64,000 bases of DNA, from positions 1,550,001 through 1,614,000 of the forward strand of contig JAPZLL010000003.1 in the NCBI GenBank assembly GCA_036250225.1, in the 5' to 3' direction. Shown here in pieces: positions 31,763 through 43,647 of the stretch; the first letter of the stretch is position 1, and each line of letters opens with the position of its first letter. Under the pieces are notes generated by a model that saw only the letters and a program-made list of their open reading frames with translations, did not search any database and was not told where the DNA came from. The DNA comes from Cercophora sp. LCS_1 (lineage: Eukaryota; Ascomycota; Sordariomycetes; Sordariales; Lasiosphaeriaceae). The translations under genes were made by a program, and so were the position numbers.

Positions 31763-33467
31763 AAAAGGGTGGGGGAAACATCCAAGAACAAATTGGCTCA
31801 TCTATGCGTGACAATTCTTCCTGAAGTGCGGCTCAGGCACTCGACGCAACCGGCGCTTGGCTCAGGGCGCCCTCCGCGGGGTCTACTGCGTTTGACACTT
31901 TTGTTTTGGGTCCCTGGACGCGAATGGAGCGGCGGAGTTGCGCGTCGATTGGTGTTGACAGGAAATGATACCCCGAGATTGCTGCGGTCGCGCGAAAGGA
32001 CGGCTGATAAGTGAGGCCAACAACCCCTTCTGGCTGCGGTCGGCTGCAAGCTGAATTTACTAAAGGCCGCTTAATGTCAGCCGACCCATTCTTCCGGGAC
32101 GTCTCCCCGGCCGGGGCAAGCGGAATGCGCCGGGGAGTCTTATTTCACAGAGGTTTCGCGGGTGCGGATATGGTCGTGGTTGGACGGGACGGTGGCGTGC
32201 TGGTTGACTGAGGCTTGCTCTGGCAGCGCAATTCAGCCTATCGTAGGGAAATGAGTGGAGAGATTCCCCGTCTGCTGCTGAAGTCATTGTGGGGGTTTCG
32301 CACGTAGGCAAATCACCAGCGAAACGAGCGAATGGCAATAACGGTGTCTCCGAGCGTGCTGACCACCAAAACCCATGCTTTGTTGCGAACGCAAACGCCT
32401 CTTGCGGTAAAGGTTGCGCCAGGCCCCGGCGCGGTCGCTCTCCAAGTGGAAGCATGCCATGGAAACCCCCTCGATCTCGCTTGAGATCTCCGTGTGGGTC
32501 TTGGCGGAGACCTTCTCCCGCATTCTCGACGTCTTGGCCAGCTGCGCCTTGGGGGCCGACGACGTGACGGAAGAGATGCAACTTTTGGCAACGAAACGCC
32601 GTTCCGAAATTCTCTCGAGGTGTATGTATATCTATTTCTAGGGGCGTTGGTTGAAGTTCAGAGGCCTGTGGGCATAATTCCGAGGACATTGAACCCTACC
32701 TCCGATATGCTTCTCGGAATAAGAGCAGCCCATGTCGGACATGTAGAGTTGCAACAGCATGGCTGTCACCAAGTTGGCACGAAAACATGGACAGGGTCGC
32801 CTGGAGTCGCTGAGCGGAAGGGCAGGGCCATCGGAAGGCGACCCGCCCGGCCCTGTCGATAAAGCTGCGATCGCTCATAGGGTGAGGCAATCTCAGAACC
32901 TGCACTACCACGGCGTTATTCGCACGTTCACCTGAGTTTCGAAACAATGCATCCTGTCCTTGACCGCTGAGTGGCCCCACACCCTCCAAACCGGTATCAT
33001 TTTTCGTGCAGCACAAGTGGGTGCTGAGAATGTTGGGTAGCCATGGACGATGCCTGGCATCATCTGTCAACCATGTCGGTTGAATAGCACGCCTGTTATC
33101 GCCACGATCATTGGCCTCCCATGTCTGGCCCGTGTGTGGAAGCTTAGGTTGCTTGATGGTATAAGTGACGACGAGCCTGAGACAAGCTACCAAGACTTGA
33201 TATATGCTTCGAGGTCCTGCCCCAGTCCAATACCCGACCCTCTCTGGCTTCTCTCCGACCCTTTGTGCTCTTGTCTTACTTTCGGTCTTTTTTCGATTTC
33301 GTGCACCAGTTGCCCAGCCTGCCGAATCCTCTCCCGTCCCGTCGGGTCTGCGCACATCGACACAGCGAACGCTAGTTCTTTCCCCAGAATCTGCACGTTA
33401 CACGTTACCACCCCCGCGTTGATGAGACCGCAACGGCCGCAGGTCGTTGCGGCACACAGCACCAACG
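31763..33467. other. 1.7-kb intergenic region
   Basis: Between the Roadblock stop and the start of the 1093-residue gene. Overlapping frames on both strands (for example 32060..32689 minus, 32696..33355 minus) have no recognisable family. The right end is CT-rich and is likely to be a leader. Confidence 0.4.
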
Positions 33468-36400
33468 ATGCCGTCGTTCCCGATGCTTCGAAGGTCGCCC
33501 AAGCGAATCGATGCGCAACAGCGAAACACCAAGAGCGCCGAAACCACCGAGGACGAGGGTAGCCGCAGCGAAAGCCCCGGAAGCCCTTTGGTTGCCGACG
33601 GGTCCAAATCGTTCGACTCGGAAGCCGACAAAAAACCACGGGTTTCGACAAGGGAATTACTCTACGAAATCAGAAGCCGGCTGGTGTCGCCCCTCACCCC
33701 TCAGCGGGGAAGGAAAGCCTCGCAGCCGCAACCCCAACAGCCCCAGCAGCTCCAGCGGACTGAGGTAAGACCACCCTGTGTTCCATCGTTATCCAGCCCC
33801 GGATCGCCCAGCTTCCCCGCTGGCAGATGCACATCGCACCTGAATTGGGTTCCCTGCAGCAGGTTGGTACTTACCTCAGGTCATCGACTAGACCTCCCCG
33901 TGCTCCCCAAGTGGGTGACGGCACGCTCGAAGTCGTTGAAAGCAGCAACGATTGCTCACAAACTGCCTGCACCAAACTGCCCAGAATATTCTTGAAGGCT
34001 TTCGACTCTTGGAGCAGGCCGCGAAACCATCTGATGGAAGGAGAAGGACGGGCGTCAAAGTTTTGATGGTCCGCCTAGATTGCTAGCAACGACCACTGAC
34101 GGGTCGCACTTGGCGTCGTTACAGTGTCGTCACCCCTCTATCCTCGTTGCCCCAAAGCCCGCGTGACTGCGGATGTCATTTCTCCTCGCCGCTGCACCAA
34201 TCGTACGACGCTTCGTGCGCTTCGTGCATTTCTTGTCTCTGATCCTCGTCACTGTACGAGCCTGCGCCGACTAATAAAGCATATTGCCAACGCTTGACTG
34301 ACGGTTAATGCTTGCCTTACTATAGATCTCTGGAACGCTCTCACCGTTGTCGTCCCCGCTGTCTCCTCGCTCTCCCATCAACCCCAACAAACCGCTACCT
34401 TCGCCCCCTCCTCCTGGGAGTGAATTGGCCAAGTTACCTCCTCCAAAACCTGTCTTGAAGCTTGCCCGCATCATGGCGACATTGACCGATTCTGAGATCG
34501 AGAAGCTCTTCTCGGGTGCCCCGCAGTACTTTGCGAGGTCCGAGGGGCACTTCACAGGTGCTCCACATCCGTCGGTAGCCTTTCCATGGGACGAGGAGCT
34601 TGAGATCCGGGATCTCACCGACCATACTCAGATTGAAGACAAGGCTTGGGGTTGCGTCACAGCATGGCCGCACATCACACGCGACATCCAGAGCGACCGT
34701 TCGGCTGCCCAGAAGGCGTCGGCTGAGAAACGCCGGGCGCACTTCTACCCCCGGTGCCGTGAACGGCCAAACATGTTGAGCATGGCCGGGCTCGAGAAGG
34801 GCAGTGCCGGTTACCAGGCCGCTCTGGAGCTTGGGGTGGCGGACGCTCTCCAGGAGGAACAGTGGGGCTTCGAGAGCTTGGGCACTAGGTCACCGGCCAT
34901 TGTGGAGCAGCGTCAGAAGATGCTCACCTCCAAAGATGGCCTTCGGCACATGGAAGAAACGCTGATATTGGAGCAGCTCATCAAGAATGGGCGGAGGTAC
35001 AGTGAGCAGCACCTCCGGGAACGTCGTGTCTCGAGTGAACTTTACAATGAGTTGTTCCTCCAGATCCTTCACCCCCCGACAAAGGTGCTCGATCACAGAG
35101 ACCCATACAGTCTCTCAGTACAAATCCAAGCGCTCGTCAAGGTCCTCGCGGCTCCAAATGTGTGGATTGACTTCTCACACGTTGAATGGCGGATAAGACT
35201 CGGCCAGCTTCTGTGGGGATATCCGCCAGCCGAGGATGAGATTGACGACGGAGGTTCCGCTGTGACGACCGACTCGACAACGGACCTTCAAGAGGAGAGG
35301 TATTGGCTCCTGGTTCAGATCCTGCTGTCTTGCGAGCTGCTGGTTCGGCTCGACGCTATTACCGAGGGCGAAGAACTCGGCGTCGAGAGCATCAGGCCGT
35401 CCGAGATCCTGCGTTTTGAAAAGGATGCCAACAAGTCGGTGAAGTGGTCACTTCACCTGGCTCGAGCATGGCTGGAGAACATTGAAGTGGTGAAAACCGA
35501 GTCGGTAGAGCCGAGTCCCGAGAAGCCTTCAGGATGGCTCGCGACACTTACGAAGAGGATGTCCCTGACTCGGGAACAAGGAAACCAGCACCATCACAAG
35601 GGGCCTGTCTATGCCATCAAAGGCAAATACGTCCAGCGCCAAGTGAACGGGCTAAAGCACTTTGCCAAACAGCTGCGGTGGCCTGATGTCGAGTATGCCA
35701 CCAAGATCCAGGACAACTGCAGGAGTGTCACCGAAGGCGCCCCCCTCACTCCGCTCGCTAGTCCCGGGAGCCGAGCTGGGAGCCATAGGTCGTCGTATTT
35801 TGGCGGCGCAACCCCTGGTGTGAAGCCCGACTCGAACCTGAAGCGGGCGGTACCCAGACGCCGAAAGATATCCGCGGCACTTCACCCCTCGGGGTGGCTT
35901 TCTAAAAGCTATGTGTCTGGTTTGATGCTTCCAGGAGAAGGACTCAGCCACTTCTTGATGGCCACGCTGTTGGAAAATGACCAGGACGCTATGGCAAGGC
36001 TCGGCCCTCTAGCAAATCTCTGCGGTGGGTTTGTTTACTCAGGCAAGAGCTTCTGGAGTACCTCTTGCATCGTAGGTCGTGTTTTGGCGGCTGGAAAGGG
36101 TTCTGCGGAGTGTATGGGTTGGATATCCAGCGACATTACACCCCTTGGCTTGGGTGATGGCTGGGTGAACGTCGAAGTGGAAGAAACTGCAGGTAAGCCG
36201 ACTCACGACATCGAAGTTCACACCAAGGAGACCACTGACCCGGGCATAGACGATGCACACCACGTGGATAAAAGGGCACGCCTTTGGGCAAAGCATTCTG
36301 TCGAGAGGGAGTCTCGTGTTCTTGGTGATGCCGATCCATCTTCAGTTCTCCCCGCCGACTTTATCATCCCGTTCGAGAACATCTATCGGGACAAGGTACC

Positions 36401-37310
36401 CCCTATTTTATACATCGAGCTCAAGTCGTTGAACCTCATTGCCCCCGTGGACTCTATCCACACTACCCCAACCGAGGATCGCAGCATTACCCCTCTCTCA
36501 GAGATCAGCAAACTTCCAGAGATTCACAACTACGCGGCATCTGTCACCTTTGGCGTCACACCAATGGATGTGGACGATGAAAAGGAATACACGTTCTCTA
36601 TGGTCAAAGACATCAACTTTGTCACTGCTCATCCGTGTGTCCCATCTCAACACGTCAAGATCCTGAAGTCCCCTTCGAGCCCAACGATCCAGCATGTCGA
36701 TCTTTCAGGCAGCGGCGTGACCGGTAAGACCGCGAGCGCAGTTGGTAAGCTCTCCATCAACTCAGTGCCCAAACGGACGCTAACATCGCCAGGCCACCCT
36801 CTCCACAAATACTTTACTTATACTGCTCTCCATCTATCGGAGCTACTTGCGAAGCAAGACTTCTCTCTCGAAGCGCTACTCAGCAACTACTCTTCGTCCC
36901 ATCGTCCAAGCCTCACTCCTGCGTCAAACAGTGCCGCCAAGGTGCTGGTGGTGGATTGCATTACTGGTTTTCAACCCTTGCCTCAAGAACACGAGATACC
37001 TCTGTCGCCAGTGCTAAGCAGGACTGAGAGCGCAGCGTCGGCGAGCTTCTCGTTCAACCAAGTCAACCGCCCGGGGGTGGATGCATCAGACAGCAGTGCT
37101 CTGGCGGGGGCAATGGAGAGTGCATCCAAGAAGATGCACTCAGAATCGAGACGGAGGCAGTTTGGGTCCGACATGGAGATATTGGCCCGCGCGTTTTGTG
37201 CTGAGAAGGGCTGGAATGCCTTGATCAGTCGACGGAGGAGGGGTTGCCTTTCCTGCGCGATTCGGGAGGCAGGGGCGCTGGGCTGGAAAGTCATCATCCG
37301 AGTAGATTAA
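33468..37310 (+). CDS. Large conserved fungal protein of unknown function
   Basis: Family not identified. Exon 1, 33468..33764 (MPSFPMLRRSPKRIDAQ...), is basic and Ser/Pro/Gln-rich and includes TRELLYEIRSRLVSPLTPQ. A 561-nt intron (GTAAGA...CTATAG, 33765..34325) joins in phase to a 995-codon exon 34326..37310; 1093 residues in total. The second exon begins with Ser/Pro-rich sequence (LSPLSSPLSPRSPINPNKP), then a mostly alpha-helical, folded-looking body. Notable blocks are TLTDSEIEKLFSGAPQYFAR, RVSSELYNELFLQILHPP and HPSGWLSKSYVSGLMLPGEG. A near-C-terminal stretch has two Cys (RRGCLSCAIREAG) and ends GWKVIIRVD. No membrane segment or catalytic motif is seen. It reads as a well-maintained gene; the exon 2 body is free of low-complexity decay. 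Confidence 0.8.
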
Positions 37311-37921
37311 CATCACTGTCAACGGAGAGACTAGGAGAAATGGTATATCGAAGCCGCAAATTTAGACTTTGGGTGCTGAGGCACTACTATTGAGGTTTAT
37401 GATACGAGCGGATTATTACGCAGGACAGAAGGGTTAATGGTCGCCAGCTATATGGCGGAATAAATGGACCAGGGAAGCGCAAGGACGCGATAGTCGCCGT
37501 ATGATTCGGGTAATTCGAGTCAATACAAAGGAATGCCTTATGTCGTTGAGAAGAGAGCCGGGTGCGCCACAGAGGTGGTAAGAACGTGTTTGGGACATTC
37601 TTAGCCAGTCTTCACCAGGAACTCATGCTGGAGAGACGCCGGCGAATATCCCTAACGGCCTAAGAAGATTGTGCAGGTCTCTGTAGCAATCCCAAATACC
37701 TACCCTTGTTGAGCATCATGATTGACACAACACTAGCGACGCGACATAGGCAAGTGTATTTCCTGGATATATACAACGATATACAACTCAAATGCATCTT
37801 GGTGCGTATGTGTCAAAACCCCCTCAAACGCACTTTGGTATCTATGCGTGCGTCTCCCTCTCGATTCCACCAGGCATCCTCAATCCCATTCCCACCTAGG
37901 GGTGCTGCGCACCGTGCCTCC
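37311..37921. other. Convergent 3' spacer
   Basis: 611 bp between the stops of the 1093-residue gene and the CREG-like gene. It is expected to hold both 3' untranslated regions. No gene or repeat is recognised. Confidence 0.5.
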
Positions 37922-38710
37922 TCAAAGATCAACACCTTGATAGCTCCACTCATTCCACCCCTTCTTCTCCCCAGGCAACTTGACCGCCTCAACCTCTTCC
38001 TTTGTCACCTTGTTCCACTCCTCAACCGGGATCCACCCGATATACGCCCGATCCCCGAACCCGCCGATCCAGTACACCTCGGTCACGACCAACCGCACAA
38101 AATTCGACCGGTGGATCCGGTTTCCGGGCAACCAATATTTCGCATCGGGATGCGTCTGCACAAAACACGACTTGACTTCATCCGTTCCTTTTCCGTCCCC
38201 GATCCTTTCAATGTATCCCAGAAGCGAAAAACGCGGCAGGTTGGCGGCGCTGTAGCTTGATGGGTCGGCGACTTTTTCGTCGTCGCTGCTGCTGCTGAAC
38301 CAACTCTTCCATGATGAGGATGACGACTTGATCCGTTTGGCGGGCGGGTGAGGTGGCATCCATTGGACTGCTACCGAGACGTTGCTGCCTGCTGCGACGT
38401 TTTTGAACGAGGTCTCGATCGAGATGGCTAGGATGGTGGGGTTGCCAGACGATTCGCAGTCGGCGATGTATTCCATTAGGCCGTGCGGCATGCCGGCTGT
38501 CGAGGGGGGGCGGTTCTCGGTTGCGGAGGGCTCATTGCCGGGGAAGATGGTGGAGAGGACGGCAAGGGGGGTTAGGGAGAGGATGCGTCGGCCGAGGATG
38601 GCGGATTCGTACGAGGTTGGGATGCGGTGCTCTTGGGGTTCCGGGTTGGGATTTGGGAGGGAGGCAGCGAGGGCTGCGGTGCAGCTTGTCAGGAGGTGTG
38701 TTGGTTTCAT
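37922..38710 (-). CDS. Secreted CREG-like (FMN-binding split barrel) protein
   Basis: Single-exon gene of 262 residues. An N-terminal signal peptide (MKPTHLLTSCTAALAASLP) leads into a CREG/pyridoxamine-phosphate-oxidase-like split barrel. Aligned elements are ESAILGRRILSLTPLAVLSTIFP at the start of the barrel, LMEYIADCESSGNPTILAISIET, SNVSVAVQWMPPHP, PRFSLLGYIERIG, and a strongly conserved end WLPGNRIHRSNFVRLVVTEVYWIGGFGDRAYIGWIPVEEW. An insert rich in Ser/Lys/Trp (SSSSSWKSWFSSSSD) splits the central part. CREG proteins keep the flavin-oxidase fold but usually lack FMN chemistry; in animals they are lysosomal or secreted glycoproteins. Location outside the cell or in the vacuole is inferred. 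Confidence 0.88.
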   Translation of the reverse strand: MKPTHLLTSCTAALAASLPNPNPEPQEHRIPTSYESAILGRRILSLTPLAVLSTIFPGNEPSATENRPPSTAGMPHGLMEYIADCESSGNPTILAISIETSFKNVAAGSNVSVAVQWMPPHPPAKRIKSSSSSWKSWFSSSSDDEKVADPSSYSAANLPRFSLLGYIERIGDGKGTDEVKSCFVQTHPDAKYWLPGNRIHRSNFVRLVVTEVYWIGGFGDRAYIGWIPVEEWNKVTKEEVEAVKLPGEKKGWNEWSYQGVDL

Positions 38711-39640
38711 GGTGTTGTTTTGGTTCTGAAAGGGGTTGTGGCTGTGAGAGGCGAGGAAGCGAGAAGGAGAGAGAGGGAGATTGGGGATGGCCTGGTGTGC
38801 GGTGGGAGGGTGGTTGTTATCAGATCATCTCTGGCCAACCATGGCGCGTCTGGTGATCAGGGATGGCTTGGCGAGTGGAGGAGCGGGGGGCTTGGCGGGG
38901 TGGGGTTGGAGCTGGGGGGGCTTCGGTTGTGGGGTTTTACATATGGAAGCTTGGTGCATGACGTCGTGGAGTGTAAAGTTTGGGTTGAAAACGGCGAATC
39001 AAGCTCGCCACATCTCCTTGAAAGCGAATGGTGACCTGAATCACTGAGTTGAGTGGTTGAATACAAGTCCAAGGTTATCATGTTTATCTCGTCTTCCCCA
39101 CGCAACACACGACGGGTCAAGGTTAGCATTCGCTGCGCCTTTCGAACACGTCCCAACGAGAGGGAAACCAAGACTAACTATTTTCGCCGAGCAATTAGTC
39201 AAAGCAAACGACCAATTACGGCCCCTAGCCCAAGGTAAAGTCTCTGGTGCGTGGTTTTTCGCTCCTCGTCAATCCTTTTCCTGGGCACGCGTATCATAGG
39301 ACATGCCAATGTCGTTGAGCTCGCACAGGAGCTTGGTTTCTTCTTGGGTCCAGCTCAGGGACGCTTATTTAGCAAACGGGGAAGCCGGTGTAGCAGCTGC
39401 GGGGCCATTACCACGCCAGGAATAACAATGGCAGCAATGGCGGATGTGGCAGGCGGGGTAGGCGAAGGAGACGGGTAAGGAAAGGGTGATCAACACGTCT
39501 TGGGCTGAGGTAATGTCACTGGCATCAAAAGAAACTAAGACAACGAGAAAACGAGAAAACGTTGGTCAGCGAGCGCACCATATAAGCGCGCGGAGGGGAG
39601 TTTCTGTCAAGTTGGACTCACCAAGAAGGACGTCTTGGCC
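38711..39640. other. Upstream region of the CREG-like gene
   Basis: Holds the promoter of the CREG-like gene at its left side. G-rich runs occur at about 38880-38940 on the plus strand. No other gene is recognised before the tRNA-like locus. Confidence 0.4.
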
Positions 39641-39790
39641 GAGTGGTAGTGAGCATCGCCTTGCTTACACAGCCAGCCAGAAATCATTCACACGGTTTCG
39701 TAAGGTCCCAGGTTCGATTCCTACTAGGTGGCGTGGTCACCAGTTTCAAGGGTCGACCTGGGGCCTGAGCTTTTGTCATTTTTTCCCCTC
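39641..39790 (+). ncRNA. tRNA-like Pol III locus (degenerate tRNA or SINE head)
   Basis: Contains a perfect A-box-like motif, TGGCCGAGTGG (about 39630-39655), and a B-box, GGTTCGATTCC, about 70 nt downstream, as in intron-bearing or class II tRNA genes. A T-run at about 39779-39784 could terminate Pol III. Folding by eye fails. Only three of five T-stem pairs form, and the acceptor ends (GACGTCT and AGGTGGC) do not pair, so a working tRNA is unlikely. It may be a tRNA pseudogene or the head of a SINE-like element. Coordinates are approximate. Confidence 0.45.
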
Positions 39791-40508
39791 AGGGACGAAG
39801 AGCATGGGCACCGAACCCTTTTTTTGTTGTGGTCCGGATTCCCTGCAATGGTCGCATTATTGGCCATGAGAAAATCTTTTGTACCACGATTCTCAAGCTG
39901 TTGCAGCTGACAATGGGAAGGAGGACGAGTGTGTCATCAAGTTTTGATCAACGGATATTATAGGCGTTTTAACCTCGATTCCCATGAACAAATGGAAAGG
40001 AGGACACTGGCAGAACCACAAAAAATGTCACGAAATTTTCGACATCAACACGCAAAATCAGCATCACCAGTGCAAGAATCTTAGCAGCCATTGAGGACCA
40101 AACAGTCTATTACTCATCAACACTTCCGTCGTAACCCATGACAAGTGCATGCTACGCTCTGATACATATCTGCAAACTAGCAATATCTCTTTTTCGTTTC
40201 CCCCTTGACCCAGAAAACCGTTTGGATATCAGGTAGAGAAGAGAAACCAAGCCAGGCGGGGACGACAAACTCGCTCGCTGGCTTGCTTGCTGAAAGTTTT
40301 CCCATCCCAAATATGCGCTGTGGGATATATAAATGAGTTTGATGATGACCCAAATGACCCCCATTACATTGATTGCTCATGATGACCCAAAAACCTTGAC
40401 ACCGTGTCCCCCCCAAAAGCCAAATATAACACACCCGTTTCGCATTGTTCGCTTACTCGCTGCGCTCGTGATAAACCCATGACACATTAGATATCTCTGG
40501 ATAGCCGT
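39791..40508. other. Spacer downstream of the tRNA-like locus
   Basis: A second T-run lies at about 39819-39825. The remainder holds the 3' flank of the Cys-containing GPI protein on the minus strand. No gene is recognised. Confidence 0.4.
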
Positions 40509-41372
40509 TTAGAGCATGCCAGCAACAGCGACAACACCACCGAGGAGAGCGCCCATGACCTTGACGCCGGCAGCGCCTGTGGGAGCAGCGTTCTCCGTAG
40601 GAGCGGGTCCAGTGACGATGCTGGTCTGAGTGACATCACCATTGACAGCCTGCGCGACCGTAGCAAGGCCGATGCTGGTGGAGAGGGACTGGGAGCCGCC
40701 CGAGGTGACGGTGATGATTTGGGTCACGGTCTGAGTGTAGGTCGACCACTTCCAGCCCTTGCCCCAGTTGCCCCAAGGGTTGCCGTTAAGACCACCGGTC
40801 CAGCCGCCGGGGCCACCAGCCCAGGGAGAGCCGTTCCACTCGCACCCGGTAACGGTGTAGACACCGCCGGTCCAGGTCTTGGTAGCACCGAGATCACCGC
40901 CCCATGGGCCGCGGCCAGGACCACCAGGACCGCCGTGACCACCGAAGCCAGGACCACCACCGGGGCCACGGCCAGGACCGCCGCCAGGACCCCACGAGCC
41001 GGTGAAAGCGGGAAGGGAGACGGTGATGACGCCGGTAGAGCCTGCGCTGCTGCACGAGGCCCAGTTGGCGCAGAGGGAAGAGGAGAGCGAGCTGTACGAG
41101 GTGATGGCGGTAGGAGTAGCAGAGCATGCCGAGGAAATGCAAGTGGCAACCGGGGGACCCTGGGTGGCCGAGCAGTACTCGGTCGGTGCGGGCCAGGCAG
41201 TGCGAGACTCCCAGTTGGAGGAAAAGCACGCTTGCTGCAAACGGTGTTAGCGGTGCGGCAGGTAGATTGATAACGTCGGTTGACTTACAGCGCACTCAGG
41301 GGCGTCAGCCCACCATTGGGCGTTGACAACGGCGGCAGGGGCCAAGACGGCGGCGATAGTGGTGGCCTTCAT
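40509..41372 (-). CDS. Secreted Cys-containing, Gly-rich protein, probable GPI anchor
   Basis: Two exons, 41372..41289 (MKATTIAAVLAPAAVVNAQWW, then ADAPECA) and 41234..40509, join in phase for 269 residues. A signal peptide (about residues 1-18) is followed by a compact Cys region of about 65 residues. Seven Cys fall in ECAQACF, EYC, ATC, SAC, SLC and ASC. The layout is reminiscent of CFEM-type modules, which have eight, so the assignment is only CFEM-like. A Gly/Pro-rich repeat region follows (GPGGGPGRGPGGGPGFGG), then Trp/Gly sequence, a Thr/Val-rich stretch (TQTVTQIITVTSGGS), and a hydrophobic C-terminus (KVMGALLGGVVAVAGML) that fits a GPI signal. Likely a cell-surface protein. Confidence 0.78.
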
Positions 41373-43581
41373 TATGATTATATTTGATGCGAAGCTTGCG
41401 GGCAATATGCGTCTGTTCGTCCGCCGAGGGTGTCGTGCAGAAGCGAGCGAGGTGGATAGATTGGCAGTGTGGGGGAGTGAGGAAGTGCTGGGATGGACCC
41501 GAGAGAGGGGGACCTGATATATGGGTGTTTGAGCCTCGACGCGGTCAGGGTATCGGACCCTGGCTGGATGGCCTGGCAACAAAAGGGGCAGGGCGTGAGA
41601 TGATCCTCAGCCCAAGCAAAGGATTGCTGACTTGGCCCGAGCCATGCACCAGGGAGGGTAGCATTTAGTCTCGCGACCTTTGGGCGGCGCAACGAGGCTG
41701 TGGTCTTGCTAGTTGGAGCTTATGGCGGTTTACCGTTTACCTCATCCTGACGGGTCGTCAAGTCCCGCTTCCGCACCAGGGCCCCCTGGCATCAAGCATT
41801 CAACGTCACTCTGGCTGTTCGGACGCTCTACCAAACCATACTGCGTAGTTTTGGGCTCCAAATCTATTTTTTTTCGCAAAGGACCAGCACATCGCACCGC
41901 GCGGCCCTACCTCTCCTTTGGTCTGACCCGGACCGCGAGACCAATCGAGGGGATTGTCGGGGCTCGCGCTGCCGGTGCGGCGGCGCCCTGGGGAACATGA
42001 AGATCCATGAAATGGGGCTGACGCGCGGCCTTGCATATCGATGTCCAGTTGTTGTCACAGGAGCACTGCAGCGACGTGGGCGATGCAAATGCGGACCTGG
42101 ACGGGACGACAGGCGCTGGCCAGCCGCTGTGCGTCGTGTGGCAGCAGGGTCTGGCAGTGGTTGACGCAGGTCCTTGGGCGGTGCCCGTCGGCGTCTGTGC
42201 GATTCACGCAGGTGCAGCGGCCTGTCGCCGAAGGCCCGGGTGACCCTGACCGCGACCTGGACAGCCCTCGACGCCCAGCATTGTGCTCGGGACCGAACGG
42301 GCGACGAGGGGCTCGAGTGGTGGTGGAGCGCCGGTGGCGGAGGGGCTTGGGGCTGGGACGTGTCGAAAAAGCAGCAACGGCAGCAGAATCCGAACCTCTG
42401 GAAGTGGACCTTGGGAGCCAAGTCGAACACCAATTGGCCACGGCAAGGGGCGGCCATCCAACGGCGCTCGATCCTGGACCCTCCCTGGGAGCTTTTGGCA
42501 CGTCGGATGTGGCGCCTTGGGGAATGTCCGGTGCACCAATCCGCAGAGTTTGGGTCCGCGCAAGCGTCGTCAGACCGGATCCCTGGCTTCACGGTCGTCC
42601 CCTCATCAGCCCAAACATCGAGATGGCAAAGCCCGCATTCTTGCAGTCCTTCCTCTCGGTCATTGTCGTGTTGTGCGTTCTTCGGCGATGAGGCTGAAAG
42701 ATGCTCAGACACTTTATCTCGCAGGCCCAAAGCGGCAGCTGGCTCAATGGATAAATTAGCGGCGACGTCAACTGTGGAGGAGCTGAATAGGGCTGAGGTG
42801 AGCAAAAGCTGCCCGCCAGCGGAGCATCCCGTGCAAACCCAAAAATATCCGCGTTTCAGGCAGGCTCTGTGCCCAAGGACACACAGCCCACTTCAATTTA
42901 AGAGCAGTGCGGGGGCCAATGACGCCCCACGATCTAATCTAATCGATCTATATCACGCTCCCTCGATCCCTTTCATCGAACTCCTTCCAGGCAACTCCCT
43001 CTTTGCCATGAATTCCCACCAAAGCCAGCAGAGTGACCCAGAAGTCACCCGACCATCCTCCCTGACTGAACTGGCTGAGATGGCCCGATGTTACCCTCCA
43101 ACCTAATTCGAGCCGAGCCGGTCGGTCGCAACTTTACTTCACCGCTAGCTACATACACTACCGCTCTGACTGCTGATCGCTAGTGTTGGCTGTCTGTCCC
43201 GTCCTGCCATCCGACTTGTTCGGCATGCCGTGTCTCCCAACAGTGTCCACCCACCGCTCACCGGAAGACCCACAGTCGGCATCCAGACCACCGACATCAC
43301 CGAAAAAGCCGATGATGATGATGACGACGACGACGACATGGAGCCGAGCCTGACCGCCATCGGACGAGCAGCAGCCACCTGTCAACCAGCGGCTTCCAGG
43401 CTCGCTCCACTGCATGCTCATGTTGCACCCAACAGCCTCTCCTCCCATCCATGCCCCGCAGATTAATTGCAGTGTGTCAGTCGGACTCGAGCAAGTGAGG
43501 CCAAGCTCTCTCTTGGTCGCAGGGAGCAGGACCCCTCCATCCCAATCACACAGCTCGACGTTCGTGCAGGAAGCAAAGCAC

Positions 43582-43647
<66 letters not shown>

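Noticed and set aside
39641..39790. Functional tRNA gene
   Set aside because: A and B boxes are present but the acceptor and T stems do not pair, so it is listed only as tRNA-like.
41864..43106. Large overlapping frames on both strands (up to 313 codons)
   Set aside because: Mutually overlapping in different frames, Arg/Pro/Gly/Ser-skewed and without any family match; explained by high GC and few stops.
43583..43646. Thr-His / Cys-Val repeat proteins
   Set aside because: Produced by the AC microsatellite in all frames; no gene context.
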